The translations under genes were made by a program, and so were the position numbers. From Lepidodermella squamata (lineage: Eukaryota; Gastrotricha): a DNA stretch of 64,000 nt. The notes under the pieces were generated by a model. The model saw only the letters and a program-made list of their open reading frames with translations, had not been told where the DNA came from and ran no database searches. Location: contig JBLDXI010000011.1 of the NCBI GenBank assembly GCA_047495785.1, forward strand, positions 930,001-994,000, given 5' to 3'. Each line of letters begins with the position of its first letter. The stretch's first letter is position 1. Of this stretch, positions 1 to 10,987 are shown in pieces.

Positions 1-168
1 AAGCGAGTAGTGCGAGTTGGTCGATCGACTTCGTCGCGCAGTTCGAGTGCATCTTCCGTCTCGACGAGCAGCACTGGCAGAAAACGAGGGAGGCCAAGAA
101 AGTCATCCTTTAGCTCTAGAAGCTCGTCATTAAACTCTTCCGAAAAAGAACATGGTTCGAACAATTGA
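1..168 (+). CDS. C-terminal end of a protein with an AT-hook (5'-truncated by the window)
   Basis: Frame 1 is open from the first base to a TGA at 166-168 and encodes 55 residues. The stretch is very rich in Ser and Arg and contains GRKRGRPRKSS near residues 26-36. Its core is an AT-hook, the KRGRP motif that binds the minor groove of AT-rich DNA in chromatin and transcription proteins. The Ser-rich context fits a disordered nuclear protein tail. The upstream part and the family are outside the window, so the function of the whole protein is unknown. AATAAA signals lie just after the stop (169-174) and at 296-301, consistent with a 3' end here. Alternative: the tail of a transposon-encoded protein, since AT-hooks also occur in those. 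Confidence 0.55.
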   Translation, partial: KRVVRVGRSTSSRSSSASSVSTSSTGRKRGRPRKSSFSSRSSSLNSSEKEHGSNN

Positions 169-295
169 AATAAACCAAAATCTGGGGTAAATTGCGATGT
201 TAGGTAGACACGTGTTGTTGATTTGAAAATTACTTAAAGTTTATGAAGTTGATTGTTTTAATGACGCTTTAAAATGAATAATTTGATGAAATATC

Positions 296-301
296 AATAA
301 A
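296..301 (+). promoter_or_regulatory. Candidate polyadenylation signal AATAAA
   Basis: A canonical AATAAA lies about 130 nt after the stop codon of the AT-hook reading frame. A second AATAAA overlaps the region just after the stop (169-174). Either could serve the gene that enters from the left. The assignment is positional only. Confidence 0.4.
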
Positions 302-345
302 TACTTGAAATCTACTTGGAGTATGAGGAGTAATTTTTGCGTTCG

Positions 346-400
346 AAAACTACCGAAAAACTACCGAAAAACTACCGCATAAACTACCGAAAAACTACCG
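346..400. repeat. Short tandem repeat of AAACTACCG
   Basis: Five copies of AAACTACCG are spaced by 2-5 bases (mostly A), giving a period near 10-14 bp. Nothing coding overlaps. It is a simple minisatellite. Confidence 0.8.
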
Positions 401-707
401 CAGGAATCGGCACTGTGAGAGATTTTTTGAATTTTTTCCTTTGGAAAGCGTGATCTCTACAAATAAGCTGATCCACTGAAAAAATACGCTGAACATGGCG
501 CATCTCATGGAGGCGAAATAACAAAATTAGCTAGTAGTAGGAATCGATGATCGGTAATCGATAATCAGTGATTTCTTCGGGAATGAATGAGTATAAAGTG
601 ATTTTGACTCGAGATTTGAGTTCTACCGGTGTTATTCGGTCTTGGTGGATTTTTTAGAAGCACAGGTCTCGTGCAAAAAAATCGCAAAAAAGCAACACAC
701 CCGCCTG

Positions 708-816
708 CTCACATATGAGTATACGGCGATATCCTTCAAATTTGGTACTACTCATATGCGAGTATATGGCTATATTCTGCAAATTCAAGAATACTCACCT
801 ATGAGTATATAGCCGT
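708..816. repeat. 43-bp tandem repeat, about 2.5 copies
   Basis: Units start at 708, 751 and 794, an exact 43-bp period. Each begins CTCA(C/T) and contains (A/C)TATGNGAGTATA followed by GGC, with sequence divergence between copies. The third copy is partial. Confidence 0.75.
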
Positions 817-1840
817 TAAAGTGGTAAGGGTAATTTCATGCTTGTGCAAAAATGGCATTCCCGTTTCCTGTCTCTGAGCAACTTCAATCCATCAGCGCTC
901 AAGAAAAACGTGCAATGAACGATTGATCATCATCTTCGACTTCTTTACCTTGGTCTCTGCCATGTCTCTGGCATTGACAAGCTCTCTTCGCAACAAAGGA
1001 AAAAGATTGAGAAGCCACGCTGTCGTAATTTTTTTTATTTACTTTCTATGGTCAATGCGCCGAAGTAAAATGTGTACCTTTTCTGTTGTTTTATTAATAC
1101 AACGCTCTTTTATTAGGAGAAGAAGTGGCATTGAAAAATTGTTATAATTAAAAATAATAATTATGATTCCTTGTCATAAAAATCCCGTCAACATGACATT
1201 TTTCTCACCTAAACATGTCATGTTAATTGTTGATTGTAAAGTTGTATTGTCTTTAAGCTTAGCTGTTGTGTAAACTGCAATGTTTCGCTCCATTTTAGCT
1301 TCAACTATTAACTCAGTTCTGTCTGACACTGTTTTGAGTGCGGTGAGTCCGAAACCTTTCTTTTTCTTTCATGTCAGTTACAGTTGCAAAGTTGCAAGGC
1401 TGACCGATGAGGCGGACTGATTGTGTAGATCTTCGACTACTGCAACGTCTGGTAAGAGCTTGATGCCCGTCTTCAGAGCAGTGCCCTTCAAAGATGTCTC
1501 CACTTTGGCTTTAGCCAAAGTTTGACATGACATTGTCTTGTGTTTCATTATTTCGTAGCTCGTTTTGCAAATAGACCAATTAATTGATACAGTCAGCCCC
1601 CGCTATAACGCAACTTGTTATAACTATAAGTTTTGTTGGCGCGCAACATTTTCGGCTATTTGAGATTTTTGAATCTCAAATTAGGCAGCCTTTTTCAGTT
1701 GATCGCTGCTCACTTTTTGCAGTATACAGATTATTACTTTAATCAAGTGATTTCTTCGCGACCCAAAAAGCAAAAAATCGCGATGAGCTCGGAACACATA
1801 AAAATACTAGCGTGTCAGATCTACTGTATTTATTGCACAT
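817..1840. other. Region without a recognisable gene
   Basis: Only short open frames without family features occur here. A possible element end, CAGTCAGCCCCCGCTATAA, lies near 1591 and resembles pogo/Tc1-type termini, but no matching opposite end was found. Nothing else could be supported. Confidence 0.4.
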
Positions 1841-1841
1841 T

Positions 1842-1880
1842 TTCCGGCTCGCCGGTGTTTCCTCCGCGCGCGCGCTCCCC
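1842..1880 (+). repeat. Fragment of the GC-rich CACATTTTCCGG repeat family
   Basis: The segment reads CACATTTTCCGGCTCGCCGG followed by TGTTTCCTCC and a CG run. The same module, with minor changes, recurs at 22373 (+), about 23150 (-), 23152 (+) and 25306 (-). Here only the outermost 40 bp are present. Confidence 0.7.
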
Positions 1881-3790
1881 GAACTGAAATTTTTGGGTAA
1901 AATGTTTGAAGTCAAGCCGTGTAAATTCAAATAATTGCGGGTTTTCGGAACTAAACGGATGTAAGTGGTCGAAATTTCGTTGATGTAAGTAAATGTAAGG
2001 CCTCTTTTGGCGATGTATTTTGTTGTAAGACTCGAACATGGCGGATGTCTTCTGAAGGAAGCTGTTTTTTCGCGAAGTAATTGGATGCGAGCAGGAACAA
2101 TCAGCTGCAAAACGGCTTATTTTTATTTACTTTACCTAAAATGGTGATGGAAATTGATGTAAAGCTGGAAATTCGCTGTTGTAAACCGATATCAGCGTCT
2201 TCACTCGGACGAAACTCCGGACCGGCCTCCCCAAGAAGGCTTCCATTTGTTTATTTCATTAAAATAGCCGGAGTAAAGCGATGTAATGTGTTCCAGTAGC
2301 CAACTTTGGTGTTACATTCGAAAACATCGACACCGGTATCGGTATTGACTGCGCGTATTTCAAAGTACGCAAAATTCGAAAATTATGGAAAAATCGAAGA
2401 TTTTATTAAGGAGGTAAATGTATTCGCAAGTATGCAGAGATCTGTGATTTTGGGCGATGTAACCCGACGGAAGACGTTAAAAACGCGAAATTCGATAAAA
2501 ATTGAAAAATTGAAAAAAACAAATGACCGATGTTGCGTCATCTGTTTTTCCTTAAGACATGCGATTGTCTTGAAAGCACGAAAGCCGCGCACGAAGCAAA
2601 AAAACCCAATAAACGTGTCATTTTCACTAATTTAATTCTCGTTTAAACTAGAGAGCAGCCAAATTCCCGAGTTGGCGAGGTTTTCAGGATTTTTCGGCAG
2701 AATTTACAGCTGGTTGAAATTAAATTCACTCGGGAATTGACGGAATTGTTGGCCTAATTATTTCATCAATTTTCGTCGATTTCGGCAATCTTATTCAGGT
2801 AATTTTGACCATTTAGAGGTAATTTTGGCAAGTTTTGAGGCCGATTTTGAAAATATATTTTCTAGATTTTACTAAGCAGCACCCCATTCGCTCAGACCTT
2901 CGAAATTATTGGCACTTTCTTTAATTTAAAATTACTTGTTAAATTTTCTAATTTTTTCTTAAAACTTTGGTTGTTCGTTTCGCTTTTACTTGCGAACTTA
3001 CAGCAGTAATTTTCATGGATTTTAAAATTTCAAAATTTATTAAAGTTGAGCTTAAATTTTACCAGCCGAATGTTTAAAAAAATGGCGTTCCCCTCGAAAA
3101 CTGAATTTTAAGCGAAGATTTTTTAACCGAAGGAGTCCGGGACAGTGAAAAGCGTGCGCTTAGCTAAAAATTGTTTGGCGATAATTTCATCGAAATTTAT
3201 GAGCCGCCGTTCTAAAATTTGTGAATTGAGTGATAGATTTTTCGAAATTTCGATATTCTTAAAAACTTCACCAGAATCATTCTGAATGCATGATAATTCT
3301 TCAGTTTAAAATGCCTTATTTTGAAAAATGCTAGGTTTCATTTCAGATTGACAATTTAGATATAATTTTTAAAAATTGTATCCAAATTGTCGTGATTTCG
3401 TGAGTATTTAAAAAATTTGAATGGTTGATTTTGAAATTATTTTATAAATAAACAGTCTGCGACGACGGAATTTTCAAAATTATTAGAATGTAATTCGCGG
3501 CAGCGTAAATTTTATGCTGCAGATTTTAACGCTCGATTGATTGTCTTAAATAGCGAGTTCGTTTTGTCTTTACTCACCCGCCACACGCGAGGATTATGCA
3601 ACAACTACTTGGCACTGTTTATTGCATCGTGTTTTCGTTGCACATAAAACATAACACCACGCATAACACTATTGCTGCCACGTGCATTCCGCCCTATAAA
3701 AATTCATTTTCTAGCGTTCAAAATTGCACTTCAACCGTTTTTATAATTTTTAGTTTCTCTCGACTAATGCTATTTCCCTCTTGTGCGATC
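1881..3790. other. Non-coding stretch with recurrent TGTAA words
   Basis: No gene family is recognisable. Between 1950 and 2290 the words GATGTAA and TGTAAG recur many times on the plus strand; the same words recur at 4990-5700. The rest is AT-rich sequence with TTCAAAATTT-like low complexity. A 109-codon open frame at 2306-2635 has no visible domain. Confidence 0.4.
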
Positions 3791-3874
3791 GAAGATTGCG
3801 GAAGAAGCTGGTGAGCCGCGTTTGTATTTTAAGAATTATTTTAAAAATAAATTTATTTAAAATATTTTCTTCAG

Positions 3875-4793
3875 GTGATGGTGGAATCGATACGATAGTC
3901 AAGTCAAATTTCAATTTCGCAAATTTGAAATCGTGAGTTATTTTTCGACTGAATATCCCTCCCATATTTTCAAAATTTCAAAATTTCAAAAATATCAAAA
4001 TGCAAAATAGAATGATTTTGGCCCTTGAAATAAAAATTTTCACGCGGCTTTAAGGCGGCTTTTTTTATTTGCACAGCCTATTATGATTTTGCTTTAATAC
4101 TTGATTCTCGTGTCATTTTTCAGGAAATGCGACATTCGATTAGACTCGCCATCGCGATGTGGGATTTTCTATATATTTGTAAGGTTGACGATTTTGTATT
4201 CATTAAACTAATTTTCGCTGTTTTTTTACAGTTGATGGTTGCTATGGTCATCGTTATCGGTGCCCGGTGACTCTTCGCCTGTGACAAGAGCAGACGCCGA
4301 GAGTTCGGCTGAATTTCGTGAATTGAATTTCGAATCACGCAACGACTCGATTTCGGAATTCGTGAGTTTATTTTTATTTCGTTAGAAATTTGTAGCGAAA
4401 TTTGCCAAAATTCTCGATTATTTTTATAATTTTTTCTGAAAATCCTATGGAATTAAACTGTTAAAATGCGCTAATTATGTTATCAAATTCGCCGTTAATT
4501 CTTGTCTGTTTTTATCAGGGGATGCGACCGAACACGTTTTGATGCTTGTTCTCGTGACCTACTTCAAACCTCAAAAGGTAAAACTGAATTCGGTCTCGTT
4601 CGACCTAGCTGAATTTTGCTATTTCACAGAATTGCTGGACTCGTGGCCCTTGGCTCTTGGCGACTGGCACAGCTCTACTGCTCGGCTCGGCGAGTACGCG
4701 CGACTCAAAGCGTTCAATTTGGCGGCGGGCGATCAGTTATTCTCGGCCGAATTCAACCTGATTTCCTGCTGGCGGACATGCCCAAAAAATTGA
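3875..4793 (+). CDS. Putative multi-exon gene fragment with short Cys-containing exons
   Basis: Five segments are each preceded by a CAG acceptor with a T-rich tract, and the first four end at GTGAGT- or GTAA-type donors: 3875-3932, 4124-4178, 4232-4361, 4519-4577 and 4630-4793. A further donor-like GTGAGC follows 3810. The best-supported join is 4519-4577 to 4630-4793. It reads open across the junction, with GCDRTRFDACSRD in the first exon, and ends at TGA 4791-4793. The exon starts resemble one another (CD.R, DGCY and KCDIR-type motifs), as if exons were duplicated. The full chain cannot be read in one frame: the third segment meets an in-frame stop, so the model is incomplete or the locus is decayed. 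No family was recognised. Confidence 0.3.
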
Positions 4794-5321
4794 GAATTTT
4801 AACCTTTATTTGATACCTGTGATTTCCTAAATTCGCAATTTTGCCAGAATTTATGCTATTTTTGAAATTTACCTCGATACCTTGTTTTGGTGCAATTTGT
4901 GGTACTCAGCTAAAAACTTACGAAAAATTCTCGAAAAATACCTGTTTTCCCGGTAATTTCGTAACTTAGCTTCTGACAACCTTTTGCGACAAAACTGATG
5001 TAAATTAATGTAAAGGCCTTGTCCTTGTGCGATTTCTTACTTCCGCTTACTTACTTCCGTCTACACCGCGAATTTCGTGATTTAAACTGATGTCAGCCGA
5101 AAAACTGGAAATTATCCCTCGAGTTCGATAGCTCGGCACCTTACTTCTGTTTGCGTCGCTTTTGGCGATGTCGGCCGATGTAAGGTGTCTAGATGGCGGA
5201 CTTGGGTGGAAATTCCCATTTTTTTTGGCTTACTTCAGTTTACGTCCGTCTTTTGCGATGTAGACAAGGGTAACATTTCTTGTGACTGCATGACTGTTAC
5301 TGCTGTCTTTCGGATGGCTGT

Positions 5322-5545
5322 CATTGGTTTACTTCGGCTGTTTTCCCCGGTGTAGATCGATGTAGGGTGCGAAACCCGAGTAATTTCTCCCAAGTCCGAC
5401 TTGTAATGCCGACTTCGGATTACTTCGCTCAAAAACAAGCGATGTAGCTCGAGGTCGGTGTTTCAAGCCGGCCTTGGGAGAAATTACTCGGGTTTCGCAC
5501 CCTACATCGATCTACACCGGGGAAAACAGCCGAAGTAAACCAATG
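5322..5545. repeat. Perfect inverted repeat, 73-bp arms, 78-nt loop
   Basis: Bases 5322-5394 are the exact reverse complement of 5473-5545. The arms contain CCCCGGTGTAGATCGATGTA. A perfect 73-bp stem implies recent origin or ongoing homogenisation. It sits inside the second TGTAA-word cluster (4990-5700). No open frame spans it. Confidence 0.9.
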
Positions 5546-5724
5546 GCAGCGATCCGGAGCCCGGTTCCTGAGAAATTTTGCAATGTGGACTGAAGTACGA
5601 GAAAAGAATAAAAAGCAATGTAAACTGATGGCACCGGATGTCTTTTTTCCCTCGAAATACAGGCGTTTACATCAGGTCAAGTTTTACTTCACTTTACACG
5701 GCTTTACACCAGAAATATTTCAGT

Positions 5725-5898
5725 TCGGGTCCTATTGGTTGGGGCTTATTGCGCTTATTGCGCAACATTTCAAGATAATTATAGCCTATCCCGCGCGCGC
5801 GCACTCGAACGCGCCCTGAGCCTTGAGACTAAAACCAAAAACACCGGCCATAAGAATTTAAAAAGTTGATTTAAGAGAAAGGATGCGATGGATTTTTT
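5725..5898 (+). repeat. Truncated copy of the 22.4/25.3-kb palindrome family
   Basis: The segment contains CCTATTGGTTGG, TTGCGCAACATTTCAAGATA, a CG run, AAACACCGGCCATAAGAATTT and GGATGCGATGGATTTTTT. The same blocks occur in the arms and inner flank of the palindrome at 22373-25306. It is an internally deleted relative. Confidence 0.65.
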
Positions 5899-6314
5899 CA
5901 AATACGCTAATTCAAATAAGCTTTTTTGCTATCACACCTCCACGAAGAATAAAAAACGGAGACTTGTCAAATCGACCTTGCGAACTTTCGTAACTGCTCG
6001 CGCGTCCGAAGAACGAGATATAACTTGACCCCGCCGATTTTACGCACTCGCCACGGATGAGTCATGCCGCGCCACGCGCTTTTGTTCAGAGCCGCGCACG
6101 TCTGACAACTTCGGAGAGCGAACAAAAGGAACGTCTGACGAAATTCGCTGCACTTCGGAACTGATAAGTTACGCGCATGGGCTCCGAAGTTCGGATACAC
6201 CCGTCCGAACCGAAGCGCCGTCCGAAGTGTTTATAAATCCAGCATCCAGCATTACAGGTCTCCGTTTTTTATTCTTCGTGATAGCAAAAAAGCTTATTTG
6301 AATTAGCGTATTTG
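5899..6314. mobile_element. Foldback-type MITE
   Basis: The ends are inverted copies: CAAATACGCTAATTCAAATA at 5899 and its complement at 6314. The match runs about 60 bp inward, interrupted by a 6-nt insertion in the left arm. Between them is GC-rich sequence with repeated GTCCGAAG words related to repeats at 26.1, 27.4 and 44.1 kb. No TSD was identified. Being non-autonomous, it would depend on another transposase. Confidence 0.65.
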
Positions 6315-6432
6315 ATCGGATAACTCCTGTGTGTGTGGACCTACTCTCTGTGTCATGGCCTCGGACATGAGCCACTGGCAAGATTGCCCGAGCCTTGAAT
6401 GTTTTTTTTTATCATTTATTTTTTACTGGCTG

Positions 6433-6650
6433 CACACAGTAGTTCAGTGGATAGCTGTCTGCTGTGCATTGAGCGCCAAGATCGATGGGCACGAGTTTGA
6501 TCCCCACCCGAGTCGGCCGTGATTCATTAATTCATTACCGACTGAAGATACCCCAACAAGCGACCCTAAGAGCGCTCATTCGGGACCCATGGCTTCGGCC
6601 AATTCATTCGACGAATGGGAAGTCTCAAAATGAATCCATTAACCTTTACC
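6433..6650 (+). mobile_element. tRNA-derived SINE with 13-bp target-site duplication
   Basis: The element is flanked by direct repeats TTTTTACTGGCTG at 6420-6432 and 6651-6663. The head has a pol III box A, TAGTTCAGTGG (6440-6450), and a degenerate box B, GAGTTTGATCC (6493-6503), at tRNA-like spacing. The body contains the word GACTGAAGATACCCC and ends in a CATTAACCTTTACC-like tail without a long poly(A). The tRNA head is too diverged to be a functional tRNA. SINEs are copied by a partner LINE's reverse transcriptase; the partner cannot be named. Confidence 0.8.
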
Positions 6651-6663
6651 TTTTTACTGGCTG

Positions 6664-7279
6664 TTCAAGGACGAATAAAAATGTATCGTTTCCATTTCGT
6701 AAATAAGTGTTTTCGTGGGCTTTTTCCGAAAAGGTCAGCAATTTGAGAACCCACGACAGTTTTGCTCATATCGTTAGCGTCAGCCAGTCTCAGCTGCAAT
6801 GTTCAAGCCGGTAGTCACGTTATGCGTGGATTCTTTAGCAGCAATCGATTGCAACATCGACATTAACGAAGAAAAGAGCGATTATTTAGAAAATTGCTAC
6901 TGAGGTAGCTTTCTTAGGTTCATTATAAACTCCGATAAAGTTCAACACGCGGCATCTCACAACCTGATGTAAGCATACCATAAATCGCAATTCAACCTAG
7001 TTCAAAAAATATTATTGCAAGCAGCTTTTGTTTCCTTCGTGTCTCCCAACGTGACCGTTGGAAGCTGCCTAGTATGATTCTGATGCCAATCGAACTTCGC
7101 AGTGAGATAACGGCGGTTCCACTTTCACTGCTTCCATCGCTGCAGAGACTCAAGATAAGATCGAAGATGCTATCACCTCTCATTGGTTGATTGAGCCGCT
7201 CATCTTAATCACTGAATAGGGTAATGTGCCCTATTGTGTCAAAATTTTGCTTACTTTTTTGAGGCCCGATATCTCTTCG
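6664..7279. other. Unannotated intergenic stretch
   Basis: There are short open frames only, with no repeat pairing or domain visible. Confidence 0.4.
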
Positions 7280-7287
7280 CCTGAGGG

Positions 7288-7753
7288 CAGAGACTTTGAT
7301 TTGATTTGATTTGATTGTGATTTGATTTGATTTAGGCCATTTTTTGATGATTTGATTTAGAAAATTTCAGGATGATTCGATTTGATTCAAATTTAGCCCA
7401 CTTGATTTACTGCTGATTTATAAAAATATGAACTCTCGGAATTCCCCCTGCTACTAAACATGAGAGCTTACATTTGCCTTGAAAACAACTGTTTTCCAAA
7501 GCCTGGAGCTATTCATCCCCTTTCATACTTCAAACAAAGCCGAGCTTGAAATTTGAAAGAACCCCCAGAAAGTTACCATGATACTCAAGTTTCCCTATGC
7601 GAAATGATTTGATTTGATTTGATTTAAACGGGCCTGATGATTTGATTTGATTGATTTACTGTCGATTTTTTTGGGGATTTGATTTGAGATGATTGATTTA
7701 CGGAAACCTGTGATTTACTGAATAAATCAAATCAAATCAAATCAAAGTCACTG
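7288..7753. mobile_element. hAT-like MITE with (TTTGA)n-rich inverted ends
   Basis: An 8-bp duplication CCTGAGGG (7280-7287 and 7754-7761) flanks the element. The ends read CAGAGACTTTGATTTGATTT on the left and, reversed, CAGTGACTTTGATTTGATTT on the right. CAG/CTG termini with 8-bp TSDs are typical of hAT elements. The sub-terminal sequence is a tandem array of TTTGATTTGAT that continues into the body (7600-7740). No transposase is present. Confidence in the boundaries is high; the superfamily is inferred from TSD and termini. Confidence 0.8.
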
Positions 7754-7761
7754 CCTGAGGG

Positions 7762-9120
7762 GTTCCGGTCAGATTTTTTTTGACAGGGACCTTAGTTTTG
7801 ACAAGCCTTGGCTTCGAAAATCCGTCGAACAAATTCGGCTTCGATGTCTATTGTGAGTGTGGCAGCAGGTGATGTGACGCAAAAGATCGATTACGACAAA
7901 TTAGGCGCGGCGCTCATTTCGTCATAATATTTCGAGAAACGATCCTAACTGTCATAATGGGGTCTATAATGATTCTTTTGGCCTGCCGTCATAGGAGTAG
8001 GTAAAAACATACTTGAAAAATTTATCTTTCACATAATGAACTAAATTGAGAGATATGCCGAACGTTTTGAGCGTGGCCAATATGGGCGAATTCAGCCAAG
8101 ATTCCGCTATTGCTAATGCTTGAGGAAATGACGTCGCAGGAAAACGTGAAGACGCTTTGTTAAAGCAAGCTCGATTTATGATCAATTATCAACACCATTC
8201 CGAACGCAGATCTTCTGAAAAGCAAATGGCCGGAACAACAGTACTTTTATCATTGTCTATTGGACGAAGCTTTCCGTTCGAAGTTCTCAAAAGCTGTTGG
8301 TAAAAATAAGTTGGCAGTAGTGGCAGGTTATGCGTATTGCACGTCATGCCCGAGCTAGACCCAGAAATCGACTCGATCCTTAACAACTAAATTAACAGTC
8401 CGCCAAGGAAAAGATTTCGAGTTGCTTTCTCAGCGTCAGCTGTATCATCTGAGCAACATATGATAGCTCTTTTCTTCACGGTTGTCATTACGCCAGCAAA
8501 TTGGAGCATAAGTTCCTCATTTCCAGTAAAAACTGTCGCGAAAATTATTATTTCCCTTTTTCCAAAGCCCCGAACCCTAAACATATGGATTTTTACGTGG
8601 AAAAATTAGCAAATAAGCTGAAGAAAGTAAATTTCCCGCTCGGAAACGTTCGAAAATGCGGGAAAAGCTCTATATCGTATTAAACCTTCTGATTTTTAGC
8701 AAAACAGAAACCATTAGAGCACCATTTTTCATTTTATGAAGAGGAGATCGTGGGTTTTGGCGGGGAACATGTTCAAGAAATGAAATTTATCAAAGATTTC
8801 ATACCATGGGAAACTATCTCTTTCCGCGTAATTTGCGCAATGTGCGTAATGTTCCGCATTCTAATTATATTTGACGTCGCCGTTTTTCAAACCATGCCTG
8901 TTATCGCTTCTTCCTTTCGTTGCTTCGGCGTCGCCGATTAGAGCTTTCGAAATAATTTTAAACCACGGAAAATTGAGCGAATGGCAGCAATATGTAATGC
9001 TGCAAAATATCTTGGACACACTGCACATCAAGTCCGTCTTTTGCAACTAATATTTTATAGTTTATTATATTATAGTTTTCTCAGGATGAACAGTTCAGAT
9101 TAGGCTTGAGCTTGAGTGTC
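7762..9120. other. Unannotated stretch with a small internal duplication
   Basis: A 28-nt block, GATAGCTCTTTTCTTCACGG followed by TTGTCA, occurs at about 8463 and again at about 9211. On the minus strand both encode TTVKKRAII. No complete gene was recognised. Confidence 0.4.
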
Positions 9121-9123
9121 ATG

Positions 9124-9453
9124 TTATGAATTAAAAGTGTTGAATAGCGTCGGAGTTTCATCCAGTGATCGTGAGAAAACGAAGGCTTCTCCAGTGGTTA
9201 TGTTGAATATGATAGCTCTTTTCTTCACGGTTGTCAGTGCAGCATTTGTGTCATTCCGGATCATCGAAGCAGAACTTGTTCCGACGTGATGCAGTATTAC
9301 CGGCGTAAACAATGCAGCGCGTTTCATGTTTGTTGCTGGTGACTCGCTCATCATGATGCTGCTAACATTATGAGCGAGTCTGGCATGGATACTCAAATCG
9401 CTGACCATGTCGAAAAATAGCCCACAATCACGGCAAATTACTTCCTCGTTCAT
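9124..9453 (-). CDS. Hypothetical protein with one C2H2 zinc finger, probably a fragment
   Basis: This 109-codon frame has CRDC near residues 8-11, then H and H at the spacing C-x2-C-x12-H-x4-H (ICRDC...SIHARLAH). That matches a C2H2 zinc finger, a nucleic-acid-binding fold. The downstream TTVKKRAII segment is duplicated at 8387-8584 on the same strand, which suggests tandemly duplicated last exons or a repeat. A single finger with no recognisable remainder makes both function and gene status uncertain. Confidence 0.3.
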   Translation of the reverse strand: MNEEVICRDCGLFFDMVSDLSIHARLAHNVSSIMMSESPATNMKRAALFTPVILHHVGTSSASMIRNDTNAALTTVKKRAIIFNITTGEAFVFSRSLDETPTLFNTFNS

Positions 9454-9459
9454 TCCAAG

Positions 9460-10980
9460 ATAACATATAACGATATCTAGTAACTTGTAATCCTGAGTAC
9501 CGGAACGTTTGGTCTTTGTATAGCAAGCTAGCTATGAGCATTGCTAACAGCTGTTGTTGCCGTGTTTATTGTTTAGAAACAAAATTGTTGAATCTGGGTC
9601 CTCCATCGATAAATGTAGATCGGTCAGGTTAAAATCTCACAAGTCTCTCACACCTTATTGTAGGTTGCAATGAGCGCAAGACATTTCGCATCAAAACAGG
9701 TGAAAATAGATGCGTTGAAGGCTGTAGTACACTTCATTTAAGACAGGCACCAAGACTTGCAGACCTTTCGCCGCATCGGTCAGCCTTGAACAGATGACAT
9801 GAAACAAAAGTAATGGCTCCAGACTCGCCACTTGAAACTTGAAATAATGTGAGACAGAACTGTTTATATGTGAAGCAAAATAGGAGCCAAACATGATAGT
9901 TAAAGTTTGCTACATTTTACTAAACAGCAAGGCAGTATAACAATGAAATTTCTCAAACAACATGACATGTTTACTATGATCAATGCCATGCGTTGACGGT
10001 TCAATTTGAAACAAGGCCTCATTGTTACTTTTGATTATTCCTAAGAAAATGCGATGACATTTTTAATTTGTTAATCGGAGCCTATGGGGCTTTGTTCAAG
10101 GCATTGTCAATGAAGCATTATAATTGCATCAAAAGTAACTTCGGCGTATTCAACAAAAGCGCATTTCTGAATTACTCATTGTTTCACGCAGGTTCCCAGC
10201 ATCAATTGCGCAATAAGAGGGTAAAAGTGCGAACGCTAAGTCGAAATATGTTATAATTCCAGGACCGCTTCCGCTAATGTCATAATGCCAGCTTTGCTTA
10301 TTTAGACGATTTTTATACAAAATTCATACAATCCTAGCAAAAACTTTCAACAGCCGCAGCTTGAGCGCTGGAAAAACCAGGCAAATGTCAATGGGGCTTG
10401 GAAGTCGGCCGTGGCCAACAGACACAACACCATGTCCACATGAACACATCGTTCGCGCAGCCCAACGGCGGGCGGGTACATCTAAGCCGTGAACATGCCA
10501 CCCGCAATCGTAACTAGAATCTGCACCACCCCCTTCATGACGGGGCCCTGGAATGGGTTACCACCTCAACAACGACGTCGGCGACGATTATGGTGACTAC
10601 TTCGACATCGATAACTATGTATGGAAACCCCGGCGACTACAACCATCAGTGACCTTCAATCGTTACCATGTCAAGCCATGATCTTCCATTCCATTCAATC
10701 CCATCATACAGCCGCGGCCACGGCATGTCGAACGAGTGTTACTAACAACTAACAAGGCACTAAGTAAGAACAAGAACTGTATAATGCATTTAACACTTTA
10801 ACTGCCCAAATTACGGCAAAAGTACCGTTGCAACTAATTATTTCGTTATTCCGTATCGCCGGGACAAAAACGTTTCATGTTGTAAACTCGTGTAAATGGG
10901 GTTAAAACACGTCCGTGTATTTTCCTGTAAAGTGAGGGAAAAATGGAATCGAGTCCCATGAATTTACATGATCTATTGAT
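9460..10980. other. Unannotated stretch; one short Asp/Tyr-rich frame
   Basis: Most of this region shows no feature. At 10553-10681 (+) a 42-codon frame encodes an Asp/Tyr-rich segment (NNDVGDDYGDYFDIDNY), and the 150 bases before it are GC-rich and contain Pro/Thr-rich open sequence. It may be an old exon or element remnant; no family was recognised. Confidence 0.25.
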
Positions 10981-10987
10981 TTAGCTC

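Noticed and set aside
346-816. CRISPR-like array from the regular repeats
   Set aside because: Spacing of the first array is too short, the 43-bp array is a head-to-tail tandem without spacers, and the context is eukaryotic.
6433-6510. Possible functional tRNA gene
   Set aside because: Box A and a weak box B are present, but the acceptor stem does not close and the sequence continues into a SINE body with its own TSD.
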